59,872 nucleotides of DNA from Nemertoderma westbladi. Lineage: Eukaryota > Xenacoelomorpha > Nemertodermatida > Nemertodermatidae. A program made the translations under genes and the position numbers. Positions 34,446 to 44,920 of this stretch are shown piece after piece. The DNA lies in contig JAUCBJ010001351.1 in the NCBI GenBank assembly GCA_032718475.1, forward strand, positions 1-59,872, read 5' to 3'. Position 1 is the first letter of the stretch; each line of letters begins with the position of its first letter. The notes beneath the pieces are model-generated. The model was not told the DNA's origin and ran no database searches. It saw only the letters and a list, made by a program, of their open reading frames with translations.

Positions 34446-35124
34446 TCACTCTGATAACGCGCGGTGCTCCAACAAGGCTGCTAAAACCCTGTCGTAAATC
34501 CTCGTCGCCACGTCGCTCGACTGAGACTCTACTGCCTTCTTTGCTAGGACAGCAAGCTCCTCCGTCTGCTTGAATAACGCTGAGTTGTATCCCTTTCTAA
34601 TCTCTACTAACCCTTCCCTTCCGATGTTCGCTGAGTTGGCTAACATCTTCCCTACCTTTTCCGCCGTCCGAGTTATATGTCCGGCATGCGCGCGAAGTTT
34701 CTTCTTTATCGCGATGTCAAGTTCTCTTTCGCTTACCTGACTCACACTTGGTGGACTTATTTCGGGAACTACGGGTACTCCTTATAGCCGCTGGGACCAC
34801 GGCACTTACCATACCCACAGGTCTGGAAACCGGGCTCCGGGCTCTCGCTTCTGCTACACTACCCTCCCTATCACTCACCTCTGGCCGGGTTGCTGTACAA
34901 TCCTTCCTTACAGTAGCGGTAGGGGATCCTAATACTATTACCTGAGGTTGTTGTTCTTCCTCACTAGTTACTGTCTCGTCCTCCTGTTCACTTACGTCAG
35001 CGTCACTCGCTGCGTCGTTATAGTCGGCATTGTCGTCAACAGTAATATCAACGCTATCATCAGTCGGCGGTCCTGCCGCCGTCTCATAGCTGTCCTCTAG
35101 TGCCTCCTTCTCTGAGACACTCAT
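34446..35124 (-). pseudogene. BEL/Pao Gag N-terminus
   Basis: Begins with ATG at 35122-35124 (MSVSEKEALEDSYE), an acidic, Ser/Thr-rich, probably disordered N-terminus with VSEQEDETVTSEEEQQ. A frame change near 34790 leads into a helical stretch (SERELDIAIKKKLRAHAGH, KMLANSANIGREG), which ends at an in-frame TGA at 34446-34448; the same frame then continues into the coiled-coil part. One hairpin copy is at 34809-34826. The ATG is the first in the open frame and follows the leader, so it is the likely polyprotein start. Confidence 0.8.
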
Positions 35125-36269
35125 AGTCTAAATAATATTTGCCTTCTGGCAAAATCTCGCAAATATTCGAGATATATATATAATTAAATCGAAAATACGA
35201 TTAAATTATTGTCAAATAATCAATTTGTCCAAAATGTTAAAAATAAATTCGCAATGCAATATTGTGAATTTAATAGGATCTAATTTTAGCAAATACCAGT
35301 ACAATATTTAAACAAAATATTATTCTATAGCTATTATATAGTATTTAAATACCGGTATGACACAAATAATTTTTTGAATCTAATACAAAATATTCAAAAT
35401 AACTTGCCACCCAAATATTTCTAATTTTACATATATAACTCTAATCAACGCAATTTTAATTTCAAATATTATATGTATCCACTAGCGCGTGGCTACATCT
35501 TCGGGTTACGACTCTCTCTCTCTCTCTCTCTCTAACTCGAGCGATTCAAAAACCCATGGTCGGCTAAACCTAACTATCCTAACTAATAAATTGAGTTCAG
35601 CTTCGCAGTTAAACAACCGATAATTTTTTACTGCTTCCACAAACACAATGGTGCCAACAGAACAACTAACCTTGTTTGCTGTGAGATTCCACGTCCGCGT
35701 CCAAAGTTTCAGTCTTTTCGCTGATTGCAAACCGAACCCGCAGACCCACACGAACCCCAAACTCAGAAGCTCCGTCTTGCCATGTATCTCCAGATGGTAT
35801 AAAATAACTAAGCGGTTATCCAACATACCGGTACAAAACTCTAGATTTTATTACAAAATAATTTTGACCAAAACTGAATTCTCACAAACCTAGCTAAAAT
35901 TTTCAAAAAAATAACTTACTAATTACGGCTTGCCCTAACGGCCTAATGAACCGCTGTATTTGCGATTAGTAAACGCACTACCGTACATCCACTGTACGCA
36001 ATACAGTAAGTAAAACAGTACACCAACCTAACAGCCTAATGAATACTGTGTGCGGTACAGCAAAACAAATGTCTTTTCTACTGTACGCAGTAACAGCAAT
36101 CAGCCTAATGTACTACTGTACTATTGTACGCGACCAGTGAATACAGTAATCTAAACTAACAGCCTAAAAGAATATACTCTCTGTCTTACCGTACGCAGTA
36201 CAGTACCTAATACAGTAATCTTAATCGTACTTTACTGTACGCATTACAGCAAAACAGAGTGTGCTTTAC
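35125..36269 (-). promoter_or_regulatory. BEL/Pao leader region
   Basis: About 1.1 kb between the 5' LTR and the Gag ATG. The part next to the LTR (35925-36265) is made of three to four degenerate units of about 65-80 bp that carry AACAGCCTAATGAATACTG and hairpin-forming TACTGTACGCAGTA words. A (CT)11 run lies at 35511-35532. A primer-binding site is expected directly inside the LTR, yet the minus strand there (GTAAAGCACACTCTG) does not begin with TGG; I find no convincing tRNA-complementary stretch. Confidence 0.55.
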
Positions 36270-36631
36270 TGTTAAACAAACTACCCCGGCCCAACCAATA
36301 AAGACACAAAACTGCTCTATTTATTAGACAGGGCAATCAGGAGCGTATTATTGCTAATGTAGGGCTGCTAAATACAAAACCGCTACTCACCGTTGGATGG
36401 CGCTAACCTTCCGTCCGCTAATATATTTTACTAATTTTCTACGGCTCCTGCTAATTTCTTGTTCCTTTCTCTACCGATTACTCGATAGAGAGCTAACTGT
36501 TCGAATATATGAGCCACGTGGGAATAACCAAAACAACAAACCCGAATCGGCTCCCTAAGCTGACTTAAAACGAGTGTGAGAGATTTTACACTCAGAGTAT
36601 ATTCTTACGCCTAATCTAGCTGCTAAAACGC

Positions 36632-36791
36632 GTTAACAATTACGTCCTTTCTAATCTAATCTAATCGCATCCAATCGCATCTAATCGCAAAAACTGGGGT
36701 TCCCTAACGGAATGTGTGAATGTGAGAATATTTAAATAATCAAAAATCGGTGCAGTGTTTATTTCAGGACTCAAACTTACCTGCGGCTGGC
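36632..36791. other. 160-bp block only in 5' LTR
   Basis: Present in this LTR and absent at the matching point of the left LTR (around 18822). It contains a short repeat TCTAATCTAATCGCATCCAA and no open frame. Either it inserted here after integration or it was deleted from the other LTR. I see no clean target duplication. Confidence 0.75.
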
Positions 36792-37850
36792 TTTAGACCA
36801 GCAATTTACTGATGCGCGCTATATACTGTATACTACGATGTGAATTATTGTCCGCTAATTCAAATAACCGCCCAGTGTGAATAGTGTACGGTACTCTAAA
36901 CTATTACCTTAACTACCCTCCGCTATGCTGCGTACAAATTCTTAATTTTACTAAATAATTACAGTCACAAATATGTAACGGCGTACTAATTACTAAGTAT
37001 TCCAGAGCGCGTAATTCTAATTTATTACGCAACGGGTCACACTAGCAACAGCCTTATTTTCGACATAATCAGTAATTAATTACAGTAAACTAAGAAATAG
37101 AAATCAATCAAAGGGAAAAGAGCGCCTATCCAAGCATTCGTGATTTATTAGGCACACTTTAGTAACACACCAATCAGCGTAACAATCTATAATTTATACT
37201 TACCAATTTTAGTTCTTAACGCACAATTCACAATCAACAGTCAGATAGCAATCGCAACCTACAGTTCGCATGTAGCTTGCGACATAGTCTACAGTTTAGC
37301 TCGCAATTCGCAACGTAAAGCACGCAGATCTCTCCTGGCTACATCTAGGCTTCCTAACTAACCCAATTCCTGTCCCCCTAATACTACAAAATAGAGACAA
37401 AATCTGGATCATCAGCCCCTAATTACTGCACCGGCGCACCTGACCCGCTCTACGCCGCAAACTTGCACCCGCAATAGTACTCCCACCAATGTTGCTCGCC
37501 TTTGAATCCTCCGCGCCCCCTTCGTCGCTAACCCCCCAATGCGCCCACCGCGCTTACCGGTAACCTAGCCCTCCATCAGAATGAATAGCTACCGTAGCGG
37601 CACATGCAAATCTCAAAGTCTGACAGTCTAAGAAATCCCGTAGGATTATTGTCGAAAGGAATCACATAGAACCATTTACTAAAGGGTAGAAATCATAGTT
37701 CCAATTTGTAATTAACAGTAATCGTTGGGATTGATTGAGAAACACAAACAAGAATCAACAGAAATTGCAAATTAGCGAATCATTGCAAGAAAATCAAAAG
37801 GGCAGTAATTTACACAAAAAACTAAGCATCAAATAATAGTTGAACATGAA

Positions 37851-37945
37851 GGGTAACTGAAGTGATAAGGAATAAGGTGTACTGAAGAGTAACTGAAGGG
37901 ATAAGGTATAAGGTGTACTGAAGAGTAACTGAAGGGATAAGGTAC
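37851..37945 (+). repeat. 36-bp tandem repeat in 5' LTR
   Basis: Two and a half units of the repeat that has six and a half units in the other LTR, with one internal change (GGTATAAGG for GGAATAAGG). Confidence 0.9.
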
Positions 37946-38779
37946 AGACACACCGGCAAAACGCCAATTTATGATTGTGATGAATTGTGATTTGAGAGGG
38001 ATGATGCAATCGATCTCTCATTGGCTCCCCAATCCGAGCTATCATTAGACCAACCTGGAAGCAGTTAGGCCAATAAGAGAGCCGGATTGTGAACCTATTG
38101 CTCCCTGAAATCGCAAATTGTTACCATAAAAGGTAATTTTCCCGATGCTTAATTTGGCGGTACTAATAATATCATGCACAAATGTTAATTTAGCGCAATT
38201 ATAGAGAAAATTAAAACCAGTAGCTAGCCCCATCAAGGCTAATAACAGCAAGCCCATATCCAGGGTCCAACAAGATCTTGCTACCCTGGAACTATCTACT
38301 TATATCCTATTACAAAATTACATAGGTAGGGCTACATACTACAAAATGGATGAGTTCAAAATATATGGGCGTTTCAATTTCCTTATCTAAATATCATTGC
38401 GCGTTATACCTTATCTAAATAATTATACTGCATCACGGACTAATATATGATACTATATAATGGACTAATATAATAATAATAATAATAATAATAAATTTAT
38501 ATAGCGCACTATACATAATGATCTAGGCGCTCGCACAGATGTAAATTCTAAAAGTTTCATCTGATCTACCGGTATCAGTACGTTAGTAGGCCTGAGATAA
38601 AAACATTAAAAAGCACCACTTTAAAAACAGCGAAAAGCTAAAACAATTTAAACACATATTTATATATACAAAGGATAATTGACCATACAGGACAGGCGCT
38701 ACCAAAAATATATCACTAAATAAATAATGCTCAATAAAGTAAAAAATCACTAAAAATTTGTTAAAAACATGATGCAAGA

Positions 38780-41700
38780 CTAGGCGGGATATTCCAAACT
38801 AAAATAATGTGTTTTTAGCCTCTTTTTAAATACATTGATTGATGTAGACGATCGGACATCTATAGGGAGGGCGTTCCATATTGTGGGTGCAGCGTAAGAA
38901 AAACAACGTTTGCCGTAGTTTTCAAGATGATATTTCGGTACTACTAAAAGACCCATACTACTTGACCGTAGATCACGTAAAGGGACGTATTCAGTGATCA
39001 ATTCGCTGAGATATGGAGGAGCCAGTCCATTGAGGCATTTGATTGTATATAACGCAATTTTATAATCAATTCTACGAGCAATAGGGAGCCAATGAAGGGC
39101 TTTTAATACTGGCGTTATATGTTCCCGTTTACGGTTCCACACAGTAGTCTCGCAGCACTGTTCTGTACATATTGAAGCTTCTTGAGAGATTTGTTTGGTA
39201 ATCCATAATACAAGGCATTATGGTTGTCCAGTTTACTAGTTATTAGGGCATGAATTATAATTTCAAGATCCTTATCCGAGAAATATCTCTTGATCTTTGA
39301 AATATTCCTAAGGTGGAAAAATGAAGAACGAACCGTTAGTGATATTTGTTTCTCTAAGGTCAGGTGAGAATCAACAGTTAGTCCTATGTTTCGTGCTGAT
39401 AGGCTGCAAGAAACGGTTTCATTACCAATATGGAGTTGCGGCTCTTCTAACTGTGGTCCAAACCGGGACTGCAATAATAGAACCTCTGTCTTATCTGAAT
39501 TCATCTTTAAAAGATACTTCTTCATCCAGGTAGAAACATCCTGTAAGCAGCTTTCAGTCACTTTTACGGCCTTATTAACATCAACCGGTTTAAAAACTAT
39601 ATAGATCTGGGTATCATCTGCATATAAATGGAAATACAACCCATGGTTCCTTATAACTTTAGACAGAGAACGAGTATATATAGTGAATAAGAGAGGCCCA
39701 AGAACCGATCCTTGAGGTAATCCATATCTAACTGTTTTTGCTAGGGAGTACGAATTTCCGATTCGAACCTTTTGTGATCTATTCGCAAGATATGACCGAA
39801 ACCACTGTAACGTATTACCACTAAACGCCAAATCATCCTCCAGTATTTCTAACAACTTATGATGATCAACTGTGTCGAAGGCGGCTGAGAGATCTAGTAA
39901 GACCAATAGAACGGCTGATCCATCATCGATAGCCCTCAGTATATCATCATTTACCTTGAGTAATGCTGATTCTGTTCCATGATTCACACGATATGCACTC
40001 TGCAGTGGTACATTTAAATTGTTCAGATTCATATGTTTTATAAGTTGGTCCCCCACTGCTTTCTCTGTTAGTTTTGATATATATCATAGATTCGAAACTG
40101 GTCTGAAGTTATTCAAATATTCTGGATCTAACCGGATTTTCTTGATGAGTGGGTTTAGAATAGCCTCTTTGAATAATAATGGTACTGTTGCTGTGGTCAG
40201 GGACAGGTTTATAATCAAAGCAATAATTGGCAGCAAAACAGTTATCGAAAGTTTAACCAAATACGTTGGCATTGGATCATGGGGGCTAGTTTTATCTTTA
40301 GACTGTTTAACTAATTCTTCCACTTCTTTCTCATTAAGTTCCTCAAATTCAACGAGTTTTTCTTTATCATTAAGGGAACCCAATGATGTTCTTCCATTTC
40401 CTGGCTGTTTCACGAATTCTTCCAACTCTTTCTCATTAAGTTGCTCGAATTCGACGACATTTTCTTTATCATCGAGGTAACCCAATGATGTTCTTCCATT
40501 TCCAACAATCTTTGAATCCTCCACACCCATTTCGTCCCGAATAGATTTTATTTTATTATCAAAGAATTCTGCAAATGAATTTGCCAGTTCCTCATCCGAA
40601 TCATGATGTGGTAGAATATTATTACTCTTCCGATACAAAACCTTATCTAAAATCGAGAATAACTGTTTTTGGTCATCCTTGTTCCGTTGGACCAGGTGTT
40701 TATAATAATTCTCCTTTGCAGCAGTTATTTGACCTGCAACTTCAAGGCACTGATTCCGGTATGCCGTTTTATCGACAACCAGCTGTGATTTTCTATATTT
40801 ACGTTCTAATTTTCGCCGTTTTCTCTTCGCATTTACAATATCCAAAGAATACCATGGCGAATTGTTTCGCTGCACACTTTTTCTAACCTTAAGTGGACCG
40901 TGTTTATCAAGAATATCAGTAAGTGTGTTGTTATATTGAGTCACAAGTTCATTGATATCTGAAGCAGGTTCTACACAAAGATTCGATGATTGTATGTCAT
41001 CCAATAGATTGCGAATAGTGATAGATCGCATATTTCTATACCTTGAGTATGTTGTTGGTCGTATCGGTTTACCCATATTAATATTAAAGCAAACTGTAAA
41101 ATGATCTGAGAGACCAATATCACATACACTGACATTGGTAATATCTATTGACCCATCATCAGTTGTCAGAACTAAATCAAGGGTGTGGCCTGATCTATGA
41201 GTTGTCTCATGCACAAGCTGATTTAATCCGAAACATCTAATAAGATTGATAAAATCACAAGCATTCCTATCATTGACGTCATCAACATGGAAGTTGAAGT
41301 CCCCAACAATAATTAAATTACCAGGTGCAATTAATAATTGTTGCATTAGATTCGCGAATTGTTCAAGGAAATCCGGAACACTGTGACCATTTTCTCGTGA
41401 TGGACAGGTACGATAAATAACAACAACTCTCAGTAGCACATTATGTTTGAATAATGTAAATTCTGCATACTCAAATGTTGAATAAACCAATTTTGATTCT
41501 TTACAGTTTTTAATACGAAGACATTTCAAATACAATAGCGCTACGCCGCCTCCTCGAAGATTGGTTCTCGGGATGTGGTCTAGGGTGTAACCTATTGGGC
41601 ATATTTCATTTATAATAAAATCATCGGTTTGATTCCCATTGAGCCAAGTTTCAGTCAGAGCTGTAATATCAACGTCATTATCAACAATATAATCCTTAAT

Positions 41701-42198
41701 AGAAGCAGCCTTATTATTGATTGACCTAGCATTAAAGAGACAGATATTCATGTTGTTCCTCTTTGACTCCAAGTTCAAAGGAAGCTCGACAGGGATTGAC
41801 TCCGAGTTCAAAGGAGGATCCACAGGGATTGACTCCGAGTTCGAAGGAAGATCGACAGGGATTGACTCCGAGTTTGAAGGAAGATCGACAGGGATTGACT
41901 CCGAGTTTGAAGGAAGATCGACCGGGATTGACTCCGAGTTCGAAGGAAGATCGACAGGGATTGACTCTGAGTTTGAAGGAAGGTCGACAGGGATTGACTC
42001 CGAGTTCGAAGGCAGATCGACAGGGATCGACTCCGAGTTCGAAGGAAGACCGACAGGGATTGAGTTCGATGGAAGATCGACAGGGATTGACTCCGAGTTC
42101 AAAGGAAGATCGACAGGGATTGACTCCGAGTTCAAAGGAAGATCGACATGGATTGACTCGGTGTTGGGCTCCACCGAATTCGGAGACAGTTTAATAAG
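38780..42198 (-). pseudogene. L2-type ORF2: endonuclease and RT
   Basis: Nearly complete ORF2, broken by one TGA (40084-40086) and one frame change near 39115-39140. From the 5' side: an in-frame minisatellite part (see 41760-42170); an ATG at 41749-41751 directly before the endonuclease NICLFNARSINNKA, with TETWL, GDFNFHVDD and LSDHF; a linker with a diverged 34-residue duplication (GNGRTSLG...LNEKE, 40300-40500); RT with NNFRPVSNL, LLDLSAAFDTVDH (catalytic Asp), GLPQGSVLGPLLF and YADDTQIY; and the family-typical C-terminus HITPVLKALHWLPIARRIDY, LRSS and AAPTIWNALP, ending at 38780. The TGA sits after VSNL in a conserved block. The domain order and the C-terminal block point to the L2 clade. 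It is dead but not old. Confidence 0.93.
41760..42170 (-). repeat. In-frame 33-bp repeat in ORF2 leader
   Basis: About twelve units of 33 bp encoding an 11-residue repeat close to SESIPVDLPSN. The unit is a multiple of three, and all length changes keep the frame. It lies between the ORF1 stop and the endonuclease ATG. Confidence 0.93.
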
Positions 42199-42876
42199 TC
42201 AATCTACTTGTTGAGTAGTATCATCATCCAATAAAGATGTTGCGGGTTTTGTTCTTTCTACTTTCTCAACTACTTGATCCCGTCTGATAATCCAAGATTT
42301 TGATGGTTCATCTGCACGTTTCTTTCTCAACATCACCCTGAGTTCATACTGTATCCTCTCTTCAGCAGGAGTATAATCTGGGTTAATGTAGACGCCGCCA
42401 AATCGGGAAGAATCCTTCAGTTTCTTAGAGGCTTGTAATAAAGCCTTTCGCTTTTCAGGATCGAGTGAGACAACAATTTTTAGTGGCCCACTCACACCGC
42501 CAGTTTTAGTAGAGCCGAGACGCCTAGTTTTGATTAAACTAGGAGGAAGGTCTACCCCGACTTCACGTGCAACATCAAGAATACAATCTTTGTCGTTTGT
42601 TGACTGGCCGATATCTAGCCCGCTAATCACGAGGTTGTTCTTTTTCTCAGTTTGAAGTTTAATCTCAGTCTGAACTTCTTTCGCCAGGACAGCAACATTC
42701 GTTGTAGAAGGATTTCCTCGATTCCGTTTCTTCTTGCGACCAGAAACCACAGATGCCCATAAATTTGGGTTATCGTCAACGCCATCTTGGTCGCTAGTAG
42801 TAGTACAAGTTCCGGAGATTTCGTCATTGATACACTCCTCTATAGTCGAGGTTTTCGACTTTAGTTCTGCAAGCTC
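42199..42876 (-). CDS. L2-type ORF1 protein, 5' truncated
   Basis: Reads from the truncated 5' edge of the LINE (ELAELKSKTSTIEE) to a TGA at 42199-42201, about 225 codons. After a basic stretch (SGRKKKRNRGN) and a short coiled coil (VLAKEVQTEIKLQTEKK) comes an RRM-like or transposase-22-like fold: NNLVISGLDIG, DVAREVGVDL, TRRLGS and GPLKIVVSLDPEKRKALLQA, then VYINPDYTPAEERIQYELR. ORF1 proteins of L2/CR1 elements bind the element RNA and act as chaperones. No ATG is available before the truncation. ORF2 follows in the same frame directly after the stop. Confidence 0.85.
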   Translation of the reverse strand, partial: ELAELKSKTSTIEECINDEISGTCTTTSDQDGVDDNPNLWASVVSGRKKKRNRGNPSTTNVAVLAKEVQTEIKLQTEKKNNLVISGLDIGQSTNDKDCILDVAREVGVDLPPSLIKTRRLGSTKTGGVSGPLKIVVSLDPEKRKALLQASKKLKDSSRFGGVYINPDYTPAEERIQYELRVMLRKKRADEPSKSWIIRRDQVVEKVERTKPATSLLDDDTTQQVD

Positions 42877-42942
42877 ATATATTATACTGTATGATGAGCT
42901 AATATATTACATAATGTAGGTACAGCGCCATATACCGTAACA
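42877..42942 (-). repeat. BEL/Pao 5' LTR, distal 66 bp
   Basis: Resumes the LTR after the LINE and ends ATACCGTAACA. It is followed by the AGATC target duplication and in-phase 28-bp minisatellite. Confidence 0.93.
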
Positions 42943-44920
42943 AGATCACTATGAATACTTAGGTGCTGGTAGATCACTATTAATACTTAGGTGCTGGTAG
43001 ATCACTATGAATACTTAGGTGCTGGTAGATCACTATAAATACTTAGGTGCTGGTAGATCACTATGAATACTTAGGTGCTGGTAGACCACTATGAATACTT
43101 AGGTGCTGGTAGACCACTATGAATACTTAGGTGCTGGTAGATCACTATGAATACTTAAGTGCTGGTAGATCACTATGAATACTTAGGTGTCGGTAGATCA
43201 CTATGAATACTTAGGTGCTGGTAGACCACTATGAATACTTAGGTGCTGGTAGATCACTATTAATACTTAGGTGCTGGTAGACCACTATGAATACTTAGGT
43301 GCTGGTAGATCACTATGAATACTTAGGTGCTGGTAGATCACTATTAATACTTAGGTGCTGGTAGATCACTATGAATACTTAGGTGCTGGTAGATCACTAT
43401 GAATACTTAGGTGCTGGTAGATCACTATGAATACTTAGGTGCTGGTAGATCACTATGAATACTTAGGTGCTGGTAGATCACTATAAATACTTAGGTGCTG
43501 GTAGATCACTATGAATACTTAGGTGCTGGTAGACCACTATGAATACTTAGGTGCTGGTAGACCACTATGAATACTTAGGTGCTGGTAGATCACTATGAAT
43601 ACTTAAGTGCTGGTAGATCACTATGAATACTTAGGTGTCGGTAGATCACTATGAATACTTAGGTGCTGGTAGACCACTATGAATACTTAGGTGCTGGTAG
43701 ATCACTATTAATACTTAGGTGCTGGTAGACCACTATGAATACTTAGGTGCTGGTAGATCACTATGAATACTTAGGTGCTGGTAGATCACTATTAATACTT
43801 AGGTGCTGGTAGATCACTATGAATACTTAGGTGCTGGTAGATCACTATGAATACTTAGGTGCTGGTAGATCACTATGAATACTTAGGTGCTGGTAGATCA
43901 CTATGAATACTTAGGTGCTGGTAGATCACTATAAATACTTAGGTGCTGGTAGATCACTATGAATACTTAGGTGCTGGTAGACCACTATGAATACTTAGGT
44001 GCTGGTAGACCACTATGAATACTTAGGTGCTGGTAGATCACTATGAATACTTAAGTGCTGGTAGATCACTATGAATACTTAGGTGTCGGTAGATCACTAT
44101 GAATACTTAGGTGCTGGTAGACCACTATGAATACTTAGGTGCTGGTAGATCACTATTAATACTTAGGTGCTGGTAGACCACTATGAATACTTAGGTGCTG
44201 GTAGATCACTATGAATACTTAGGTGCTGGTAGATCACTATGAATACTTAGGTGCTGGTAGATCACTATGAATACTTAGGTGCTGGTAGACCACTATGAAT
44301 ACTTAGGTGCTGGTAGATCACTATGAATACTTAGGTGCTGGTAGATCACTATGAATACTTAGGTGCCGGTAGATCACTATGAATACTTAGGTGCTGGTAG
44401 ATCACTATGAATACTTAGGGGATGGTAGACCACTATGAATACTTAGGTGCTGGTAGATCACTATGAATACTTAGGTGCTGGTAGATCACTATGAATACTT
44501 AGGTGCCAGTAGATCACTATGAATACTTAGGTGCTGGTAGATCACTATGAATACTTAGGTGCTAGTAGATCACTATGAATACTTAGGTGCTGGAATATCA
44601 CTATGAATACTTAGGTGCCGGTAGATCACTATGAATACTTAGGTGCTGGTAGACCACTATGAATACTTAGGTGCTGGTAGACCACTATGAATACTTAGGT
44701 GCTGGTAGATCACTATGAATACTTAGGTGCTGGTAGATCACTATGAATACTTAGGTGCTGGAATATCACTATGAATACTTAGGTGCCGGTAGATCACTAT
44801 GAATACTTAGGTGCTGGTAGGCCACTATGAATACTTAGGTGCTGGTAGACCACTATCAATACTTAGGTGCTGGTAGATCACTATGAATACTTAGGTGCTG
44901 GTAGATCACTATGAATACTT
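42943..44920 (+). repeat. 28-bp minisatellite, array C
   Basis: About 70 further units of the 28-bp repeat. Variant units (ACTATAAATAC, ACTTAAGTG, GTGTCGGTAG, ACTATTAATAC, AGACCACT) recur in fixed order every 448 bp, for example ACTATAAATAC units starting at 43025, 43473 and 43921, so 16 units form a higher-order repeat present about three times. The last unit is in frame with the RT piece that follows. Confidence 0.97.

Larger units (their letters stand above)
36270..38471 (-). repeat. BEL/Pao 5' LTR, main part
   Basis: Second LTR copy, starting TGTTAAACAAACTACC and interrupted at 38471 by the L2-type LINE; its last 66 bp are at 42877-42942. Compared with the left LTR it carries a 160-bp block at 36632-36791 (between AAAACGC and TTTAGACCAGC) and fewer 36-bp repeats. 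A 70-codon frame at 38045-38257 is shared with the other LTR. Confidence 0.93.
38472..42876 (-). mobile_element. L2-type LINE nested in the BEL LTR
   Basis: A 4.4-kb non-LTR element on the minus strand inside the 5' LTR. The 3' end is GCGCTATATAAATTT followed by (TTA)n (38472-38493), the tail style of L2/CR1 elements. The LTR text stops at ACTAATAT and resumes at ATATATTATACTG, so the target duplication is a short ATAT-like word that cannot be separated from the tail. The 5' end is truncated: the ORF1 frame is still open at the edge and no ATG is present. About 28 bp of the LTR near the right junction differ from the other copy, within its ACTAATATAT repeats. Confidence 0.92.
18467..42942 (-). 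mobile_element. Giant BEL/Pao LTR retrotransposon
   Basis: A complete LTR element on the minus strand, about 20 kb without the LINE nested in its 5' LTR. Both LTRs start TGTTA and end TAACA, and the element is flanked by the 5-bp duplication AGATC (18462-18466, 42943-42947), as known for BEL/Pao. Gene order from the right is leader, Gag, protease, RT, RNase H, integrase, then an unusual 3.7-kb extra coding module and a short 3' region. BEL/Pao elements are normally 5-10 kb, so this one is roughly doubled by 2.27-kb LTRs, a long leader, an insertion between RNase H and integrase, and the extra module. Several frameshifts and stops make this copy defective. Confidence 0.93.

Noticed and set aside
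22113-42201. Reassigned TGA codon in this organism
   Set aside because: TGA also serves as a normal terminator where a stop is expected (the ORF1 end at 42199), TAA and TAG interruptions occur too, and CpG decay explains the excess.
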